NCBI RefSeq assembly: GCF_900114635.1 | Contig: NZ_FOTQ01000001.1 | Span: forward strand, 620,001 to 684,000 | Length of the DNA: 64,000 nucleotides | Source of the DNA: Shimia aestuarii | Lineage (GTDB): Bacteria; Pseudomonadota; Alphaproteobacteria; Rhodobacterales; Rhodobacteraceae | Reading direction: 5' to 3' | Part shown: in pieces, positions 26,853 through 35,565 of the stretch | Layout: every line of letters begins with the position of its first letter | Numbering within the stretch: position 1 is the stretch's first letter | The notes under the pieces: generated by a model | The model's database searches: none | The model's input: the letters and a program-made list of their open reading frames with translations, nothing else | Told to the model about the DNA's origin: nothing | Program-made: the position numbers and the translations under genes

Positions 26853-28162
26853 CACGATACCCCCGTCAGTTCGAAGACCGTGCCTTCGCGCAACGCGCCC
26901 CAGCTTGCGGGCTGGATGAAGCGAATGAGCGTTTCCCAAGTTTGGAATGCGCTGCGGGTCGTTGGGTCGACATCGTTCTCGGGATCGTCGCTCATGACGA
27001 TGGTTGCGTGTTCCGACAAGTCCACCTCGGGCGCGTCGATCCCCAGCATCCAGCTATCCAGATCGACGGCGATGACCTGATCAGCGGGCGCGTTATCGGA
27101 CACAATCAACTGAATGCCCGCGAGTTGGCCCTTGTCCAGATCAGCGGCGAATGGTGACACACCAAGATCGGTCGTCTTCATCCGCAGCGCCGCGATCAGC
27201 AACGGATTGATCAGGATGCGGGCCGACCGGGCGCGGATTGACAACATACCGGACAACAACCAGCGCAGATCGGTGAATACGTCGGCAATGGTTCCGGTTC
27301 CCGCTGCGGGTTGCGAGGTTGCATCGAACAACAGGCCAGCGGGTCGGACACCTGAAACACCCGGCTGAGCATCCAAGAAATACCCGTCGAGCGCCGTCGC
27401 CGTGTCGGACAAGATCGCATCTCGGACCAGATCGACAATTTGAGGGCGCGATGCGCGTTTAATCTCGTTGCTGACGGCAGCGATCACGCCCAACTTAAAT
27501 CGGTTGGCGACCGCCGATCCGAACTGCCCAGATTTGACCGGGATCATCCGCCCTTCCCCGACCCACTCACCGGGGAGATTGTCGCGCAGGCGACGGGGAT
27601 GGGAGACCGCATTTTGGCCGTTGAAGTTGAGTTGACGAGCCACATTGGCCACCTGCGGGATCAGGGCCGTGGGAGCCGCATCCGCAAAGAATTGGCCCAG
27701 TCCGGTCGACGTCAGTTCCTGTGCCCATCCGGCTTGGGCGGTATAGGCCGGGTCGGTTGCCGCTTTCTGCGCGTAACGGCGGACGAGACGGTTTTGTTCG
27801 CCGGGGGCGACGTCTTCCAAGAACTTTGCGATGGGGGTCTTGTCCATGCGTCGAGTCAACTCGGCGCTGATCGCCAGAGCAAGCACGTCCAAGGGCTTGG
27901 GAGTCTTCACCGTTGCCTTGGCCTGTGCAGGTGCCTTCAGGCTGGCTTCGAGCCGCTGAGGACGATCCAACATGCGCCGCACAGACGCCAATTCGGCCTC
28001 AACAGCGGGCAGGCGCTTCACTGCGGCTTCCGCGTTTTTCAATTCCTCGTTGGCAAGGTCCAGCGCGCGTTCGGCGCGCATTCGGTCCCTCTCGTTCTTG
28101 ACCTTATCTCGCAAAATCGGGTTTTCGATTTCGCCGATCACGGCGGTGCTATCTTTGGGCAT
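26849..28162 (-). CDS. Major capsid protein, HK97 fold
   Basis: The 437-residue protein starts with about 70 residues of coiled coil (ILRDKVKNERDRMRAERALD; KNAEAAVKRLPAVEAELASV), like the delta/scaffold domain of HK97-type capsids. The mature-like part follows: WVGEGRMIPVKSGQFGSAVA, VIAAVSNEIKRASRP and a long P-domain-like section ending in ALREGTVFELTGVSW. This layout is that of phage major capsid proteins of the HK97 family. No prohead protease gene is present, so removal of the N-terminal segment, if any, must be done otherwise. Confidence 0.82.
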   Translation of the reverse strand: MPKDSTAVIGEIENPILRDKVKNERDRMRAERALDLANEELKNAEAAVKRLPAVEAELASVRRMLDRPQRLEASLKAPAQAKATVKTPKPLDVLALAISAELTRRMDKTPIAKFLEDVAPGEQNRLVRRYAQKAATDPAYTAQAGWAQELTSTGLGQFFADAAPTALIPQVANVARQLNFNGQNAVSHPRRLRDNLPGEWVGEGRMIPVKSGQFGSAVANRFKLGVIAAVSNEIKRASRPQIVDLVRDAILSDTATALDGYFLDAQPGVSGVRPAGLLFDATSQPAAGTGTIADVFTDLRWLLSGMLSIRARSARILINPLLIAALRMKTTDLGVSPFAADLDKGQLAGIQLIVSDNAPADQVIAVDLDSWMLGIDAPEVDLSEHATIVMSDDPENDVDPTTRSAFQTWETLIRFIQPASWGALREGTVFELTGVSW

Positions 28163-28165
28163 TGT

Positions 28166-28378
28166 TCAGTCTCCTGTGATCACGGCGCGCAGAGCCGCGC
28201 GGATGCGGTTTTGTCCGGTCTCGGACTTTTCTTCGGCCACCTCGCGCCAAACGCGCCGGGTAAAGGATGCGGCTTTTTTCCGGGCATCCGACACCGGACA
28301 TCCAGCGGCCAGCAATTTGCCCTTGGCCTGTACGTAATCGGCGCGGATCGCGGCGCGGAGTCGGTGATCATTTCGCAT
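28166..28378 (-). CDS. Small basic element protein (70 aa)
   Basis: The protein MRNDHRLRAAIRADYVQAKG continues as a basic helical chain to RIRAALRAVITGD and ends three bases before the capsid start. Its start overlaps the previous gene by 11 bases. No family recognised. Confidence 0.55.
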   Translation of the reverse strand: MRNDHRLRAAIRADYVQAKGKLLAAGCPVSDARKKAASFTRRVWREVAEEKSETGQNRIRAALRAVITGD

Positions 28379-28631
28379 GACGAGACTCCTTTGCTCGTTT
28401 GGCCATGGCGCTCAGATCATCAAGTGTGAATTCATCGGCCTGTTTTTCGAGCGCGGCTTCGGCATCGGCCTGCGCGTGTTCCAGCGTCTTTTCCAAGGTT
28501 GCAACGCGGTCGCGAAGAGGCTTCACGTGTTTGACGATCAGTTCACCCATCGCCCTCGCGATGGCTTCCATCTGGGGCTGGGTCAAGACGGGTTCGGCCT
28601 TGCGCCGATATGGATTTCGGTACTCGGTCAT
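28368..28631 (-). CDS. Small coiled-coil element protein (87 aa)
   Basis: The sequence MTEYRNPYRRKAEPVLTQPQ leads into a coiled coil (RVATLEKTLEHAQADAEAAL) and a charged end. The start overlaps the preceding stop by ATGA. It may be a scaffold-like or regulatory protein given its position two genes before the capsid; this is inference. Confidence 0.6.
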   Translation of the reverse strand: MTEYRNPYRRKAEPVLTQPQMEAIARAMGELIVKHVKPLRDRVATLEKTLEHAQADAEAALEKQADEFTLDDLSAMAKRAKESRHAK

Positions 28632-29176
28632 GCGCGGGCCTTCCGTGATGAGTTCGCTGCGGCCATGTATTTTTGCCGCAGGTCTTTGATGTCGGGATGT
28701 TGTGGATCGAAACCAGCACCGGGCAGAGCGGCCAGCAACTCGCCATGAAGCGCCGTCGCGGCCAGATCGGCCTCGGCATCCACAAGGCGGCGCTCGGCGC
28801 GCTCGGCGGCGTCTCGGGCGCGCTTGGCGGCGTGTTCCAGCTTTTCGATCAGGACAGGATTTGCGCAACCCAGCGACAAACACCGCTTCGCCGCCCCGAT
28901 GACGGGCGACGGGTGGAAAGCGCCGGGTTGCTTGAAGCGCAGGATATGGACTGCGGCCTCAAATTCTTCGGCAAGGGAGAGGGTATCTTCGACGGCCTGC
29001 TCTGCGGCTTTCAGACGGTCGGTGAAGATGGATGTGATTTTTTGCCGGGTCTCGGTCGCGCCTTCGCGGCCTGCTTGTTCTGCTTTGGAAGCCGCTGCCA
29101 GTTCTCGGCGGATGTAGCCTGTGGATTTGATCAGCTTGCGGGCCAATGTCGGCGCGGTGCGGACGGTCAGTGTCAT
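28628..29176 (-). CDS. Coiled-coil element protein (182 aa), unknown
   Basis: The ATG at 29176 gives 182 residues, strongly helical: AEQAGREGATETRQKITSIF, then LIEKLEHAAKRARDAAERAE. Near the middle are two cysteines (KRCLSLGCANP). It is the first gene of the tightly overlapping capsid block. An alternative start lies at 29191. No match to portal, terminase or protease families is visible. Confidence 0.6.
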   Translation of the reverse strand: MTLTVRTAPTLARKLIKSTGYIRRELAAASKAEQAGREGATETRQKITSIFTDRLKAAEQAVEDTLSLAEEFEAAVHILRFKQPGAFHPSPVIGAAKRCLSLGCANPVLIEKLEHAAKRARDAAERAERRLVDAEADLAATALHGELLAALPGAGFDPQHPDIKDLRQKYMAAANSSRKARA

Positions 29177-29313
29177 ATTTCTCGGTCCCATTTGGTCGGG
29201 TGTTCGACGGAACCGGGCGGATCAGCAAAGCGTCTTCGCACCCGGCCCGTCGCGGTCAGGGTGCACGATGTAGGTGATTCGCACAAGATGTTGGGTTTTG
29301 GTCGTACCTAAAC

Positions 29314-29499
29314 CTATATATTGTGTTTCACGAGGTCCGAAATGACGTCAGGGTCAAGGTTCAGCATGGCGGCGACCGCAGGGCCGGATGTTTTCAGCCA
29401 ATGGATTGCGGCGGCATCTCCGCGCCGTGCGGCCTTTATTTGCGCTTCGAGCGCTGCGGACCACAAACGCGCACAGGCCGTTGCATCAATGTGATTCAT
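29314..29499 (-). CDS. Small element protein (61 aa)
   Basis: The sequence MNHIDATACARLWSAALEAQ continues to AAIHWLKTSGPAVAAMLNLD and ends VISDLVKHNI. It overlaps the upstream 72-residue gene. The pattern of a helix plus a short helix-turn-helix-like end is compatible with a small DNA-binding protein, but this is weak. Confidence 0.5.
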   Translation of the reverse strand: MNHIDATACARLWSAALEAQIKAARRGDAAAIHWLKTSGPAVAAMLNLDPDVISDLVKHNI

Positions 29500-29704
29500 A
29501 CGCTTCCTTCCATCGTTCAAAAATGTCCAAGCTGGATCGCGCCGTGTGAAAGATCACCTCGGTTTCCAGACAGACGATTCGATGTGTGTGGTGGTCGATG
29601 CGCTCGTATTTGGTCGGAGCGCCGACATGGCGCGCAATCATCCGCCGCGCATGTTGGATCACCCCTAAGGCGCGGGCGTCGGCCATGAGTCGATCTAGTT
29701 CCAT
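29486..29704 (-). CDS. Small element protein (72 aa)
   Basis: From ATG 29704 the protein reads MELDRLMADARALGVIQHAR and continues to IVCLETEVIFHTARSSLDIF. A TTG start at 29764 is possible but has its purine-rich site only one base away. The gene ends inside the start of the 61-residue gene. Family unknown. Confidence 0.5.
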   Translation of the reverse strand: MELDRLMADARALGVIQHARRMIARHVGAPTKYERIDHHTHRIVCLETEVIFHTARSSLDIFERWKEAYESH

Positions 29705-30055
29705 TTCGTTCCGATATAGGGCGGGCTGTGCGCGTCGGGGCGCGCGTAGACCGAGTATAATCAAACCTTCCAGTGACGGGAAGGTTGGTCATTTTGCCCG
29801 TTCGTTTTTGAGATTCACTCCCCCGTGCGGTAGCGCGCCCCTTAATCTCAGATACGACCCACCCGCCCCCCGTCGAGCCGATCCCGCTCTGACCTCGGTC
29901 TGGTGCTTGGCTGGTGTCGGGGTGGTGTGGGTCTGGTGCCGGAATTGAGATGGATATGGGGGATATGCCGGGGAGTGTGCTGCGCTGACGCCCCGCTTCG
30001 GTCCGCCCTCGGGACGATAGCGGTCGTGCTATAGGTGGTTCGGTCCTATAGCGGC
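29705..30055. other. Non-coding gap behind the primase-helicase gene
   Basis: About 350 bases hold no convincing gene. They contain the phased TGGTG repeats (29901-29944) and two CTATAG palindromes at about 30030 and 30048. The segment could be a replication origin plus the promoter of the downstream small genes. Confidence 0.5.
29901..29944 (+). repeat. Four 11-bp-phased iterons, candidate replication origin
   Basis: TGGTG occurs at 29901, 29912, 29923 and 29934, exactly 11 bases apart, in units TGGTGCTTGGC, TGGTGTCGGGG, TGGTGTGGGTC and TGGTGCCGGAA. Direct repeats in helical phase are typical of initiator-binding iterons. The array begins 112 bases beyond the stop of the element primase-helicase gene. 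Confidence 0.6.
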
Positions 30056-33000
30056 TCATTCTAGTAGTTCGAAGGACCGCAATTCCCCAACGATTTCCGC
30101 TATACGTTCTCTGGCCGTTGCCGCTGTAGCGAACACGAACGCTTTTACCGAATGAGCGTAGTGGGCGTTCCGCTGATACAAACATTGGTAACATTCCGTA
30201 ATAAGAGACTCTTTATTACCAAATGTTACGAATGTTTCCGCTGTAGCGCCTTGCAGCGGTTCCAGATCGCGGTTCGCGGTCATTCTGTTGTCCCAGATGT
30301 CCGGGAACAGCCGAACACATTCTTTGCCGGACATCGGCAAGAACCCGTAACGCCTAATGGCGCGCTCTATACGTTCTCCACCACGAACAAAATCTTTCCA
30401 GTCAATCACCCGATCAACGGTCTGATCCAATACGATGGGCATCAGAAGGTATATCGACTTTCGCTGTGGGTTGTGGATCAAGCGCAGACGATCCATGGCC
30501 TGTTCGCTCTCTCTTTCCCTGATCTGTTCGAGGACGCGTTGCACCCAAGGATCGGGATGAACGTCGACCAACTGCGGCGTCACGCTCCCATCCCGCATCC
30601 GAATACCGCGCCACTCCTGCCCGTATTCGGACGACTGGATCACATGTCCGGCCCGCACGGCAAACGGCGCGGCAAGGTGTTCCACATCTCGCGGTCCCGG
30701 CTGGTTGCGCCCGATCACGTACCCTGACGGATGATTCGCCCAGCGATCCAGACCGCGCAAAGCACCGAACCAGCCATCGGGCTTGGTGGCTTTGTACGAG
30801 AACACCGCCGCACCTTCATCGGCCCGCACCACGCCCCACAGATCGGCCTGAAAAGCCTCGCTGCGGTCCTTCCACTCTCCTTGCCACTCACCGCCACCAG
30901 CCGTCATGTATGCCTTGCTGAAGCTGTGGCCCGTCACTTGGGTGACGTAGGCATTGCGTTCGACCTTGTGGTTCCGGTGATCCAACGCCCCGAACCACGC
31001 ATTCGCCAGCGCTTCGTCCCCGGTGCCGTCCAGATGCAGAAAGGGCGCATTCGGGACGTTCGCCAACGTCTTGGTCGTGGTGATCCTGAAGCTGTCATCG
31101 CTGGTAAGGCGCACCGTCGTCGGGTTCAGGTGTCCCAGATCAATCTCGGCTTCCAGCGCCATCAGCAACGCTTTGAATTCCTGAATGGGGCGGGGGGGAG
31201 CGCAGAGAACTTCGTCCACCTTGCACAAATCGTGCATGACAAAGTTCCGGCATCCCCGCAGCACACCGCGCGCACCAAACAGGTCCACCACCCGAACCGC
31301 TTCGGCCAGATGATCCCGCGTCCACCCGTATTGGCGCAACACGGCAAGCATGGCCCACGGGTACAGGCGGGCCGCGTAGTGCAGTGTTCGCATCAACGGG
31401 TGCAGAATGTGGTGACGGGCCGATAGGGCGTCCATCGTCTCGAACGCATCGCCACCGTCAAAAACCAGATCAGAAAGCAACCAGTCGACGGGCAGGTCAT
31501 GAACATTGATCCCGAAATCTCTCGGGCGCTCGTCAAAGATCACAACGTCGGGTTTGAAATCGCCGGGAAGCTGAAACCACGCCCAGTCATGCGGCGCGAA
31601 CACTGCCCGTGCACCGGACAAGAACCGCGCTTGTCGCATATATCCACATTGGTTGCGCTTCGGGCATTTCTCACAAAGGGCGGATCGCACTGACAAGCCG
31701 TGTTTCAGAACCTGCGCCGCCCTGTGCGCCATCAGACACATTTTCTCGCCTTCGACCTCGGGATCGACCATCGCCCGACCGCGCAACACCATCGCCCGGT
31801 CTCCCCCCATCGCCAGATAGCGCTCGGCCACTTCCTCGGCCATCTGGTGATCCGGCACCAGAAACAGAGCGGTGACGTCCGGGTTCTCGACCAGAACCCG
31901 CAAGATCGTTTCGGTCTTACCGACACCCAGCGCGCCCGTCAGCATCCATCGCGGGGCGTTGCTGTTGCGGGTCAGGTAAGAGCGCGGGGTGTGGTCGAGA
32001 CCGTAACGCCCCATTATCTCCCCGACCGCGACCGCTCGGTCATACTCGTCCATCTCTTCCAGCGCCTTCACATCACGGGATGCCCTGACGGTCTTGAATG
32101 CAGCATCCGCCCAGTCCTCAACAGTCCGCCCATGGGCTTTGATGGCCTCTTGTCGCGGTTCCGTTGGTGCGGGGTAATGCGGACCCAGATCAGGCGGCGC
32201 GGTCATCTCGTACCGCTTGAACCGAAAGACGGTCTTTTTGCCGTGGGCGTGGCTGACGATGACGGGACGGTCTGTCGGGTGACCCACGCGCGGGGTCAGC
32301 ATCAACGTGGCCTTGTCTGGCCCGTATTCCAGCCCTTCTATGGGGTCTGGGATGCCGCGCCTGTCCCACGTCCCCGGATCGTCCAGAATGTCTCCCACGG
32401 CCACCCACTCGCCCGTGTCGATCTGCAAGGTGTCGCGATCATCAAGCACACACCCATTCACGCGCTGTTCGATGATCTTGCGGGCCAGCTTCGGGGCGAT
32501 CTTCTTGCGCTCAACAAGGTCGGCGACCCGTTCGGCCATATGCTTTTCTTTTATCTCGGCGGCGCGATCAGCGAGACCGCGCTTGGCCTGTGCGATCAGC
32601 ACATCGGCCTTTGCCTTGTCCGCCTCATGTGTCGGCAACCCCATGAGGGCGATCCCGTCCTGAATGATGGTCGGGCGGGGGTATCGGGCGACACCGGGAC
32701 CGAGGATCGGCGGTGCCTCGTAAACCAGCCGCTCCGGGGAGCCGACCGTGGTGTCAACGATACTGCGGACGAGAAAATCCCCGGCCTTGCTGATCATCAA
32801 CCAGCCCAAGCCCAGCACCCATGCACGGGCCTGAAGGGTCTTCAGGGTCTCCGACATCGGACAGGTCAGGTGCATCAGGACATAGACGTGGATGCCGTCA
32901 GAGCGCCGCACAGCCCCGTCTGCGCCCGTCACCCCGTCGCTGGAACTCGGGCGCACCACAGACGCGGCATGGGCCAATTCGGGCCAGATGGCGCACAGGG

Positions 33001-33409
33001 CAGGCCACGGTCCGCCCATGTCCGCTATGCGCTCGGCAACGTGATCGGGCATCGCCTTGGTGTCGAAGTCCAAAAGGAACCACGCCAGCCGATCCGGTTT
33101 GAAGTGCAGGTGATCGGTCGACCGGGCGATGACGTCGCCAGTGGCGTGGCGCTTCGTGGTCAATGCCGCCGACGCCTTGCCCGACTTCAGTGATCCAAGG
33201 GCAATGGCTTGCTGTTGTGTCAGCCCATCCAGCAACCGGGCCAATTCGACCGGGGTTCGGGCGTAGACTTCCTGCGCAAGCCCTTTATGCATGTTCGCGC
33301 TAGGTGTGCTGACAACACCATCGGGTGTTTGGGTGAAGGTCTTGCACAGCGGCTTTCCGTGACTGGTCAGTAATGTGACAGTCGCGTTCAAATCGACTAT
33401 TGTGTCCAT
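30056..33409 (-). CDS. AEP primase fused to Fe-S-type helicase (1117 aa)
   Basis: The N-terminal third looks like an archaeo-eukaryotic primase: the acidic pair D114-x-D116 (WFLLDFDTKAMP) and a histidine motif RRSDGIHVYV near residue 174. The centre carries Walker A at 492-499 (GALGVGKT) and a DExx box at 626 (VVIFDERPRD). Between them are four cysteines, C558, C579, C582 and C588 (CEKCPKRNQC), placed as in XPD/DinG helicases that hold a 4Fe-4S cluster. The last 450 residues are unassigned. It is the likely replication initiator/primase-helicase of the element. No frameshift is seen. Confidence 0.75.
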   Translation of the reverse strand: MDTIVDLNATVTLLTSHGKPLCKTFTQTPDGVVSTPSANMHKGLAQEVYARTPVELARLLDGLTQQQAIALGSLKSGKASAALTTKRHATGDVIARSTDHLHFKPDRLAWFLLDFDTKAMPDHVAERIADMGGPWPALCAIWPELAHAASVVRPSSSDGVTGADGAVRRSDGIHVYVLMHLTCPMSETLKTLQARAWVLGLGWLMISKAGDFLVRSIVDTTVGSPERLVYEAPPILGPGVARYPRPTIIQDGIALMGLPTHEADKAKADVLIAQAKRGLADRAAEIKEKHMAERVADLVERKKIAPKLARKIIEQRVNGCVLDDRDTLQIDTGEWVAVGDILDDPGTWDRRGIPDPIEGLEYGPDKATLMLTPRVGHPTDRPVIVSHAHGKKTVFRFKRYEMTAPPDLGPHYPAPTEPRQEAIKAHGRTVEDWADAAFKTVRASRDVKALEEMDEYDRAVAVGEIMGRYGLDHTPRSYLTRNSNAPRWMLTGALGVGKTETILRVLVENPDVTALFLVPDHQMAEEVAERYLAMGGDRAMVLRGRAMVDPEVEGEKMCLMAHRAAQVLKHGLSVRSALCEKCPKRNQCGYMRQARFLSGARAVFAPHDWAWFQLPGDFKPDVVIFDERPRDFGINVHDLPVDWLLSDLVFDGGDAFETMDALSARHHILHPLMRTLHYAARLYPWAMLAVLRQYGWTRDHLAEAVRVVDLFGARGVLRGCRNFVMHDLCKVDEVLCAPPRPIQEFKALLMALEAEIDLGHLNPTTVRLTSDDSFRITTTKTLANVPNAPFLHLDGTGDEALANAWFGALDHRNHKVERNAYVTQVTGHSFSKAYMTAGGGEWQGEWKDRSEAFQADLWGVVRADEGAAVFSYKATKPDGWFGALRGLDRWANHPSGYVIGRNQPGPRDVEHLAAPFAVRAGHVIQSSEYGQEWRGIRMRDGSVTPQLVDVHPDPWVQRVLEQIRERESEQAMDRLRLIHNPQRKSIYLLMPIVLDQTVDRVIDWKDFVRGGERIERAIRRYGFLPMSGKECVRLFPDIWDNRMTANRDLEPLQGATAETFVTFGNKESLITECYQCLYQRNAHYAHSVKAFVFATAATARERIAEIVGELRSFELLE

Positions 33410-33434
33410 ATCGGACTCCTCTATCCGGTGTAAT

Positions 33435-33474
33435 GACCTGTCCGGGCGGGGGTGGCTCGGACGGGTCTTTTTTT
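33435..33474 (+). terminator. Plus-oriented hairpin with T-run
   Basis: GACCTGTCCG and CGGACGGGTC form a stem with one mismatch, followed by seven T residues. In the plus direction this is a textbook intrinsic terminator, although the genes on both sides run on the minus strand. It sits between the 155-residue gene and the primase-helicase gene and would stop antisense transcription. Confidence 0.6.
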
Positions 33475-33940
33475 ATGCCAGTCTCTGAATCTCGCCCGTC
33501 GCCCGTGCATGTGCGAGATTGATCTGGCCGCGATCCAGCAAATCAGCAATGACACACAGTTCGGTCAGCAAGCAGAGCGCGGTCCCCTGACCGACCCATG
33601 CCCGGTAGACGTCCAACGTCTTCACGTATTTCTTGGGCAAGAACGGTCTACCGGACAAAAGCGTCATGCTCTGCGCCTGTGGTATCACCTCGGGTCCGTG
33701 TCCGACCTCATATTGCCGCGCTCGGACGCGGGCGAACACAACATCCAGATGCACCCGCGCATGATCGGCGTCGCCCCTTTCCAACAGGCCATGAACGGCG
33801 AACAAATCCCACGCGAACGCGGCGGCATGATCCGCCCCGCAGCGCGCCGCAAAGGCCCGTGCCTGTTCCTGAAGATCATCCGGCAAAGCCCGGTTCAAGC
33901 TGGTCAGTTTATAGACCTCAGTTCCGACTCGTTTGATCAT
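33473..33940 (-). CDS. Element protein (155 aa), unknown
   Basis: The ATG at 33940 overlaps the helicase gene stop (TAATG). The 155-residue protein is helical and rather acidic/hydrophobic (LPDDLQEQARAFAARCGADH; ALCLLTELCVIADLLDRGQI). It lies between the two helicase genes, so a replication accessory role is likely. No family is recognised. Confidence 0.6.
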   Translation of the reverse strand: MIKRVGTEVYKLTSLNRALPDDLQEQARAFAARCGADHAAAFAWDLFAVHGLLERGDADHARVHLDVVFARVRARQYEVGHGPEVIPQAQSMTLLSGRPFLPKKYVKTLDVYRAWVGQGTALCLLTELCVIADLLDRGQINLAHARATGEIQRLA

Positions 33941-35286
33941 TATGCAAACCCCACTGCGATATGTTTCGGGCGTGAAAGCGCCACATAGGCCAATCTGTTC
34001 CACAGTTCCTGCGATCCGGTCCGCATTGTGCGGGCCGCGTTGACCGACACCATGTCAACAAAGCAGACATCCACGGTCCGGCCCTGTGACTTGTGGATCG
34101 AACACACGAACGGGGCGCGGATGTCGGCAAGGTGGAAATAGTAGGCCATATGGAGCCTGTTCTCTTTCCGGTCATCCTCGGAAAGCGCCTCGTGGTGACG
34201 CCTTTCCCGTTCAACGGTAAACGCTCTTTCATCGGGCCGCATGGTCCAGACCGGGAAGGTTTTCCCGGTCTCGGTGACGCGGATTTTCAGTTCCCAAACA
34301 TCGTTGGAGCCAAAGGCGTGATGACCGACAACGCGGGTTGCGCCGACCACAACACCCTCCTGACCGTTCTCCAAGGCGACGTAGCTTTCAAACGGGTCTG
34401 CGGTCACGTCTTTGAAGTCCATCTTCTTGTCGCGGACCAGACGCATTTGCCGCTTGAATTCGAGATAGTCGGAAAACCGATCCGCCCGAAGACACAAGCC
34501 GGACGCAACAATCGGTTCATTCATCAAAAACGGCCATTCCGCCGCCGCGTCCCCGTAGAAGTCCATGCGGAACTTCTGGTTCAAGCTGTTCACCGACCTG
34601 TTGAAATAGCTGACCATCAGGACGTTATGACCTTCTTCCCGGTATTTCCGAAAATTCCGCATCGCCCCGTCTTTGGTGTCGAGATAAAAACCACCCGCCC
34701 CGCTGGTCACGTTGCTGGTCGGGAAACTTATCCTCGCGTCCTCACCGTGCCGATATTGCAAAGCGAGATTGAGCAACGGGTTGTCATTTGCCTGTCGCAT
34801 GACCTGTTGCAAGCGGATGACTTTCACCCCGCCCCGTGCGGTAAACCAGCGGGTGAACATCTGGTCGGCTCCCACCGGGGGGAGTTGCGCCTCGTCGCCC
34901 AGAAAGATCATCCGCCCCGTTTGCAACATGAGAGTCGCGCGGGTCAGGTGTTTGTCCGGCATCATCGACGTCTCGTCAAAGATCGCGGTTGCCTGCCCGT
35001 TGACCTTACCGTTGGTGTAGAACTCACCTTCGCCGTCCGGCACGATGCCTAATCCCTTGTGGTAGGTCATCGCTTGAAGTCCGGTGATGTCTGTCATCAC
35101 GCGCTTGGCGGTATGTGTTGGAGCCATCAAGGTGGGCGCTTCGACCACATTTTTCACGTGGTCGATCACGGTCGATTTCCCAGAACCAGCCGATCCGAGA
35201 ATAACCAGAATCTCGCCCCGCCTCAGATCGCGCGCGGCCTGCACCGCCTCATTCTGGGCAGGGTTGAGAACGATGGTGTCACTCAT
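33940..35286 (-). CDS. SF1 helicase, Dda/RecD-like
   Basis: The 448-residue protein shows the SF1B motifs in order: Q-motif-like LNPAQNEAVQAA, Walker A GSAGSGKST (Lys37), AIFDETSMM, LGDEAQLPPVG, a UvrD-like C-terminal part with SIHKSQGRTVDVCFVDMV and RLAYVALSRPKHI. Length and motif spacing fit phage Dda-type 5'-3' helicases. It is translationally coupled to the ribbon-helix-helix gene before it (ATGA) and the 155-residue gene after it. Confidence 0.87.
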   Translation of the reverse strand: MSDTIVLNPAQNEAVQAARDLRRGEILVILGSAGSGKSTVIDHVKNVVEAPTLMAPTHTAKRVMTDITGLQAMTYHKGLGIVPDGEGEFYTNGKVNGQATAIFDETSMMPDKHLTRATLMLQTGRMIFLGDEAQLPPVGADQMFTRWFTARGGVKVIRLQQVMRQANDNPLLNLALQYRHGEDARISFPTSNVTSGAGGFYLDTKDGAMRNFRKYREEGHNVLMVSYFNRSVNSLNQKFRMDFYGDAAAEWPFLMNEPIVASGLCLRADRFSDYLEFKRQMRLVRDKKMDFKDVTADPFESYVALENGQEGVVVGATRVVGHHAFGSNDVWELKIRVTETGKTFPVWTMRPDERAFTVERERRHHEALSEDDRKENRLHMAYYFHLADIRAPFVCSIHKSQGRTVDVCFVDMVSVNAARTMRTGSQELWNRLAYVALSRPKHIAVGFA

Positions 35287-35447
35287 ACCGCACCCCGCAA
35301 AAGATCGGTTTCGCGCTCCATCTTCACCAGATACGCGGCGACGGCTTGCCGCACGATAACGGTACGGGGGACTTCGAGCCGGGCGGACAGATCATCGACC
35401 GCTTGGCGTTGTTTGTCGGTCAGTGTGACCGCGATTGTTTTGCTCAT
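35283..35447 (-). CDS. Ribbon-helix-helix regulator (54 aa)
   Basis: The protein MSKTIAVTLTDKQRQAVDDL continues ARLEVPRTVIVRQAVAAYL, a CopG/Arc-like ribbon-helix-helix pattern: a short strand then two helices. It is first in the minus-strand operon and overlaps the helicase start by ATGA, so it may autoregulate replication or act as copy control or excision factor (inference). Confidence 0.7.
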   Translation of the reverse strand: MSKTIAVTLTDKQRQAVDDLSARLEVPRTVIVRQAVAAYLVKMERETDLLRGAV

Positions 35448-35565
35448 TTTCTCACTCCTTGAGTTGTCCCCCAAGGTTATGAGCAAAATTCACGTTCAAC
35501 CACCTAGCCCAAGGCCCATAATTCTCATATTCTTCCTATATAACAAAGCACTAGAGGTTATCAGA

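Noticed and set aside
31700-33193. 497-codon open frame on the plus strand
   Set aside because: Antisense to the primase-helicase gene, which shows real motifs.
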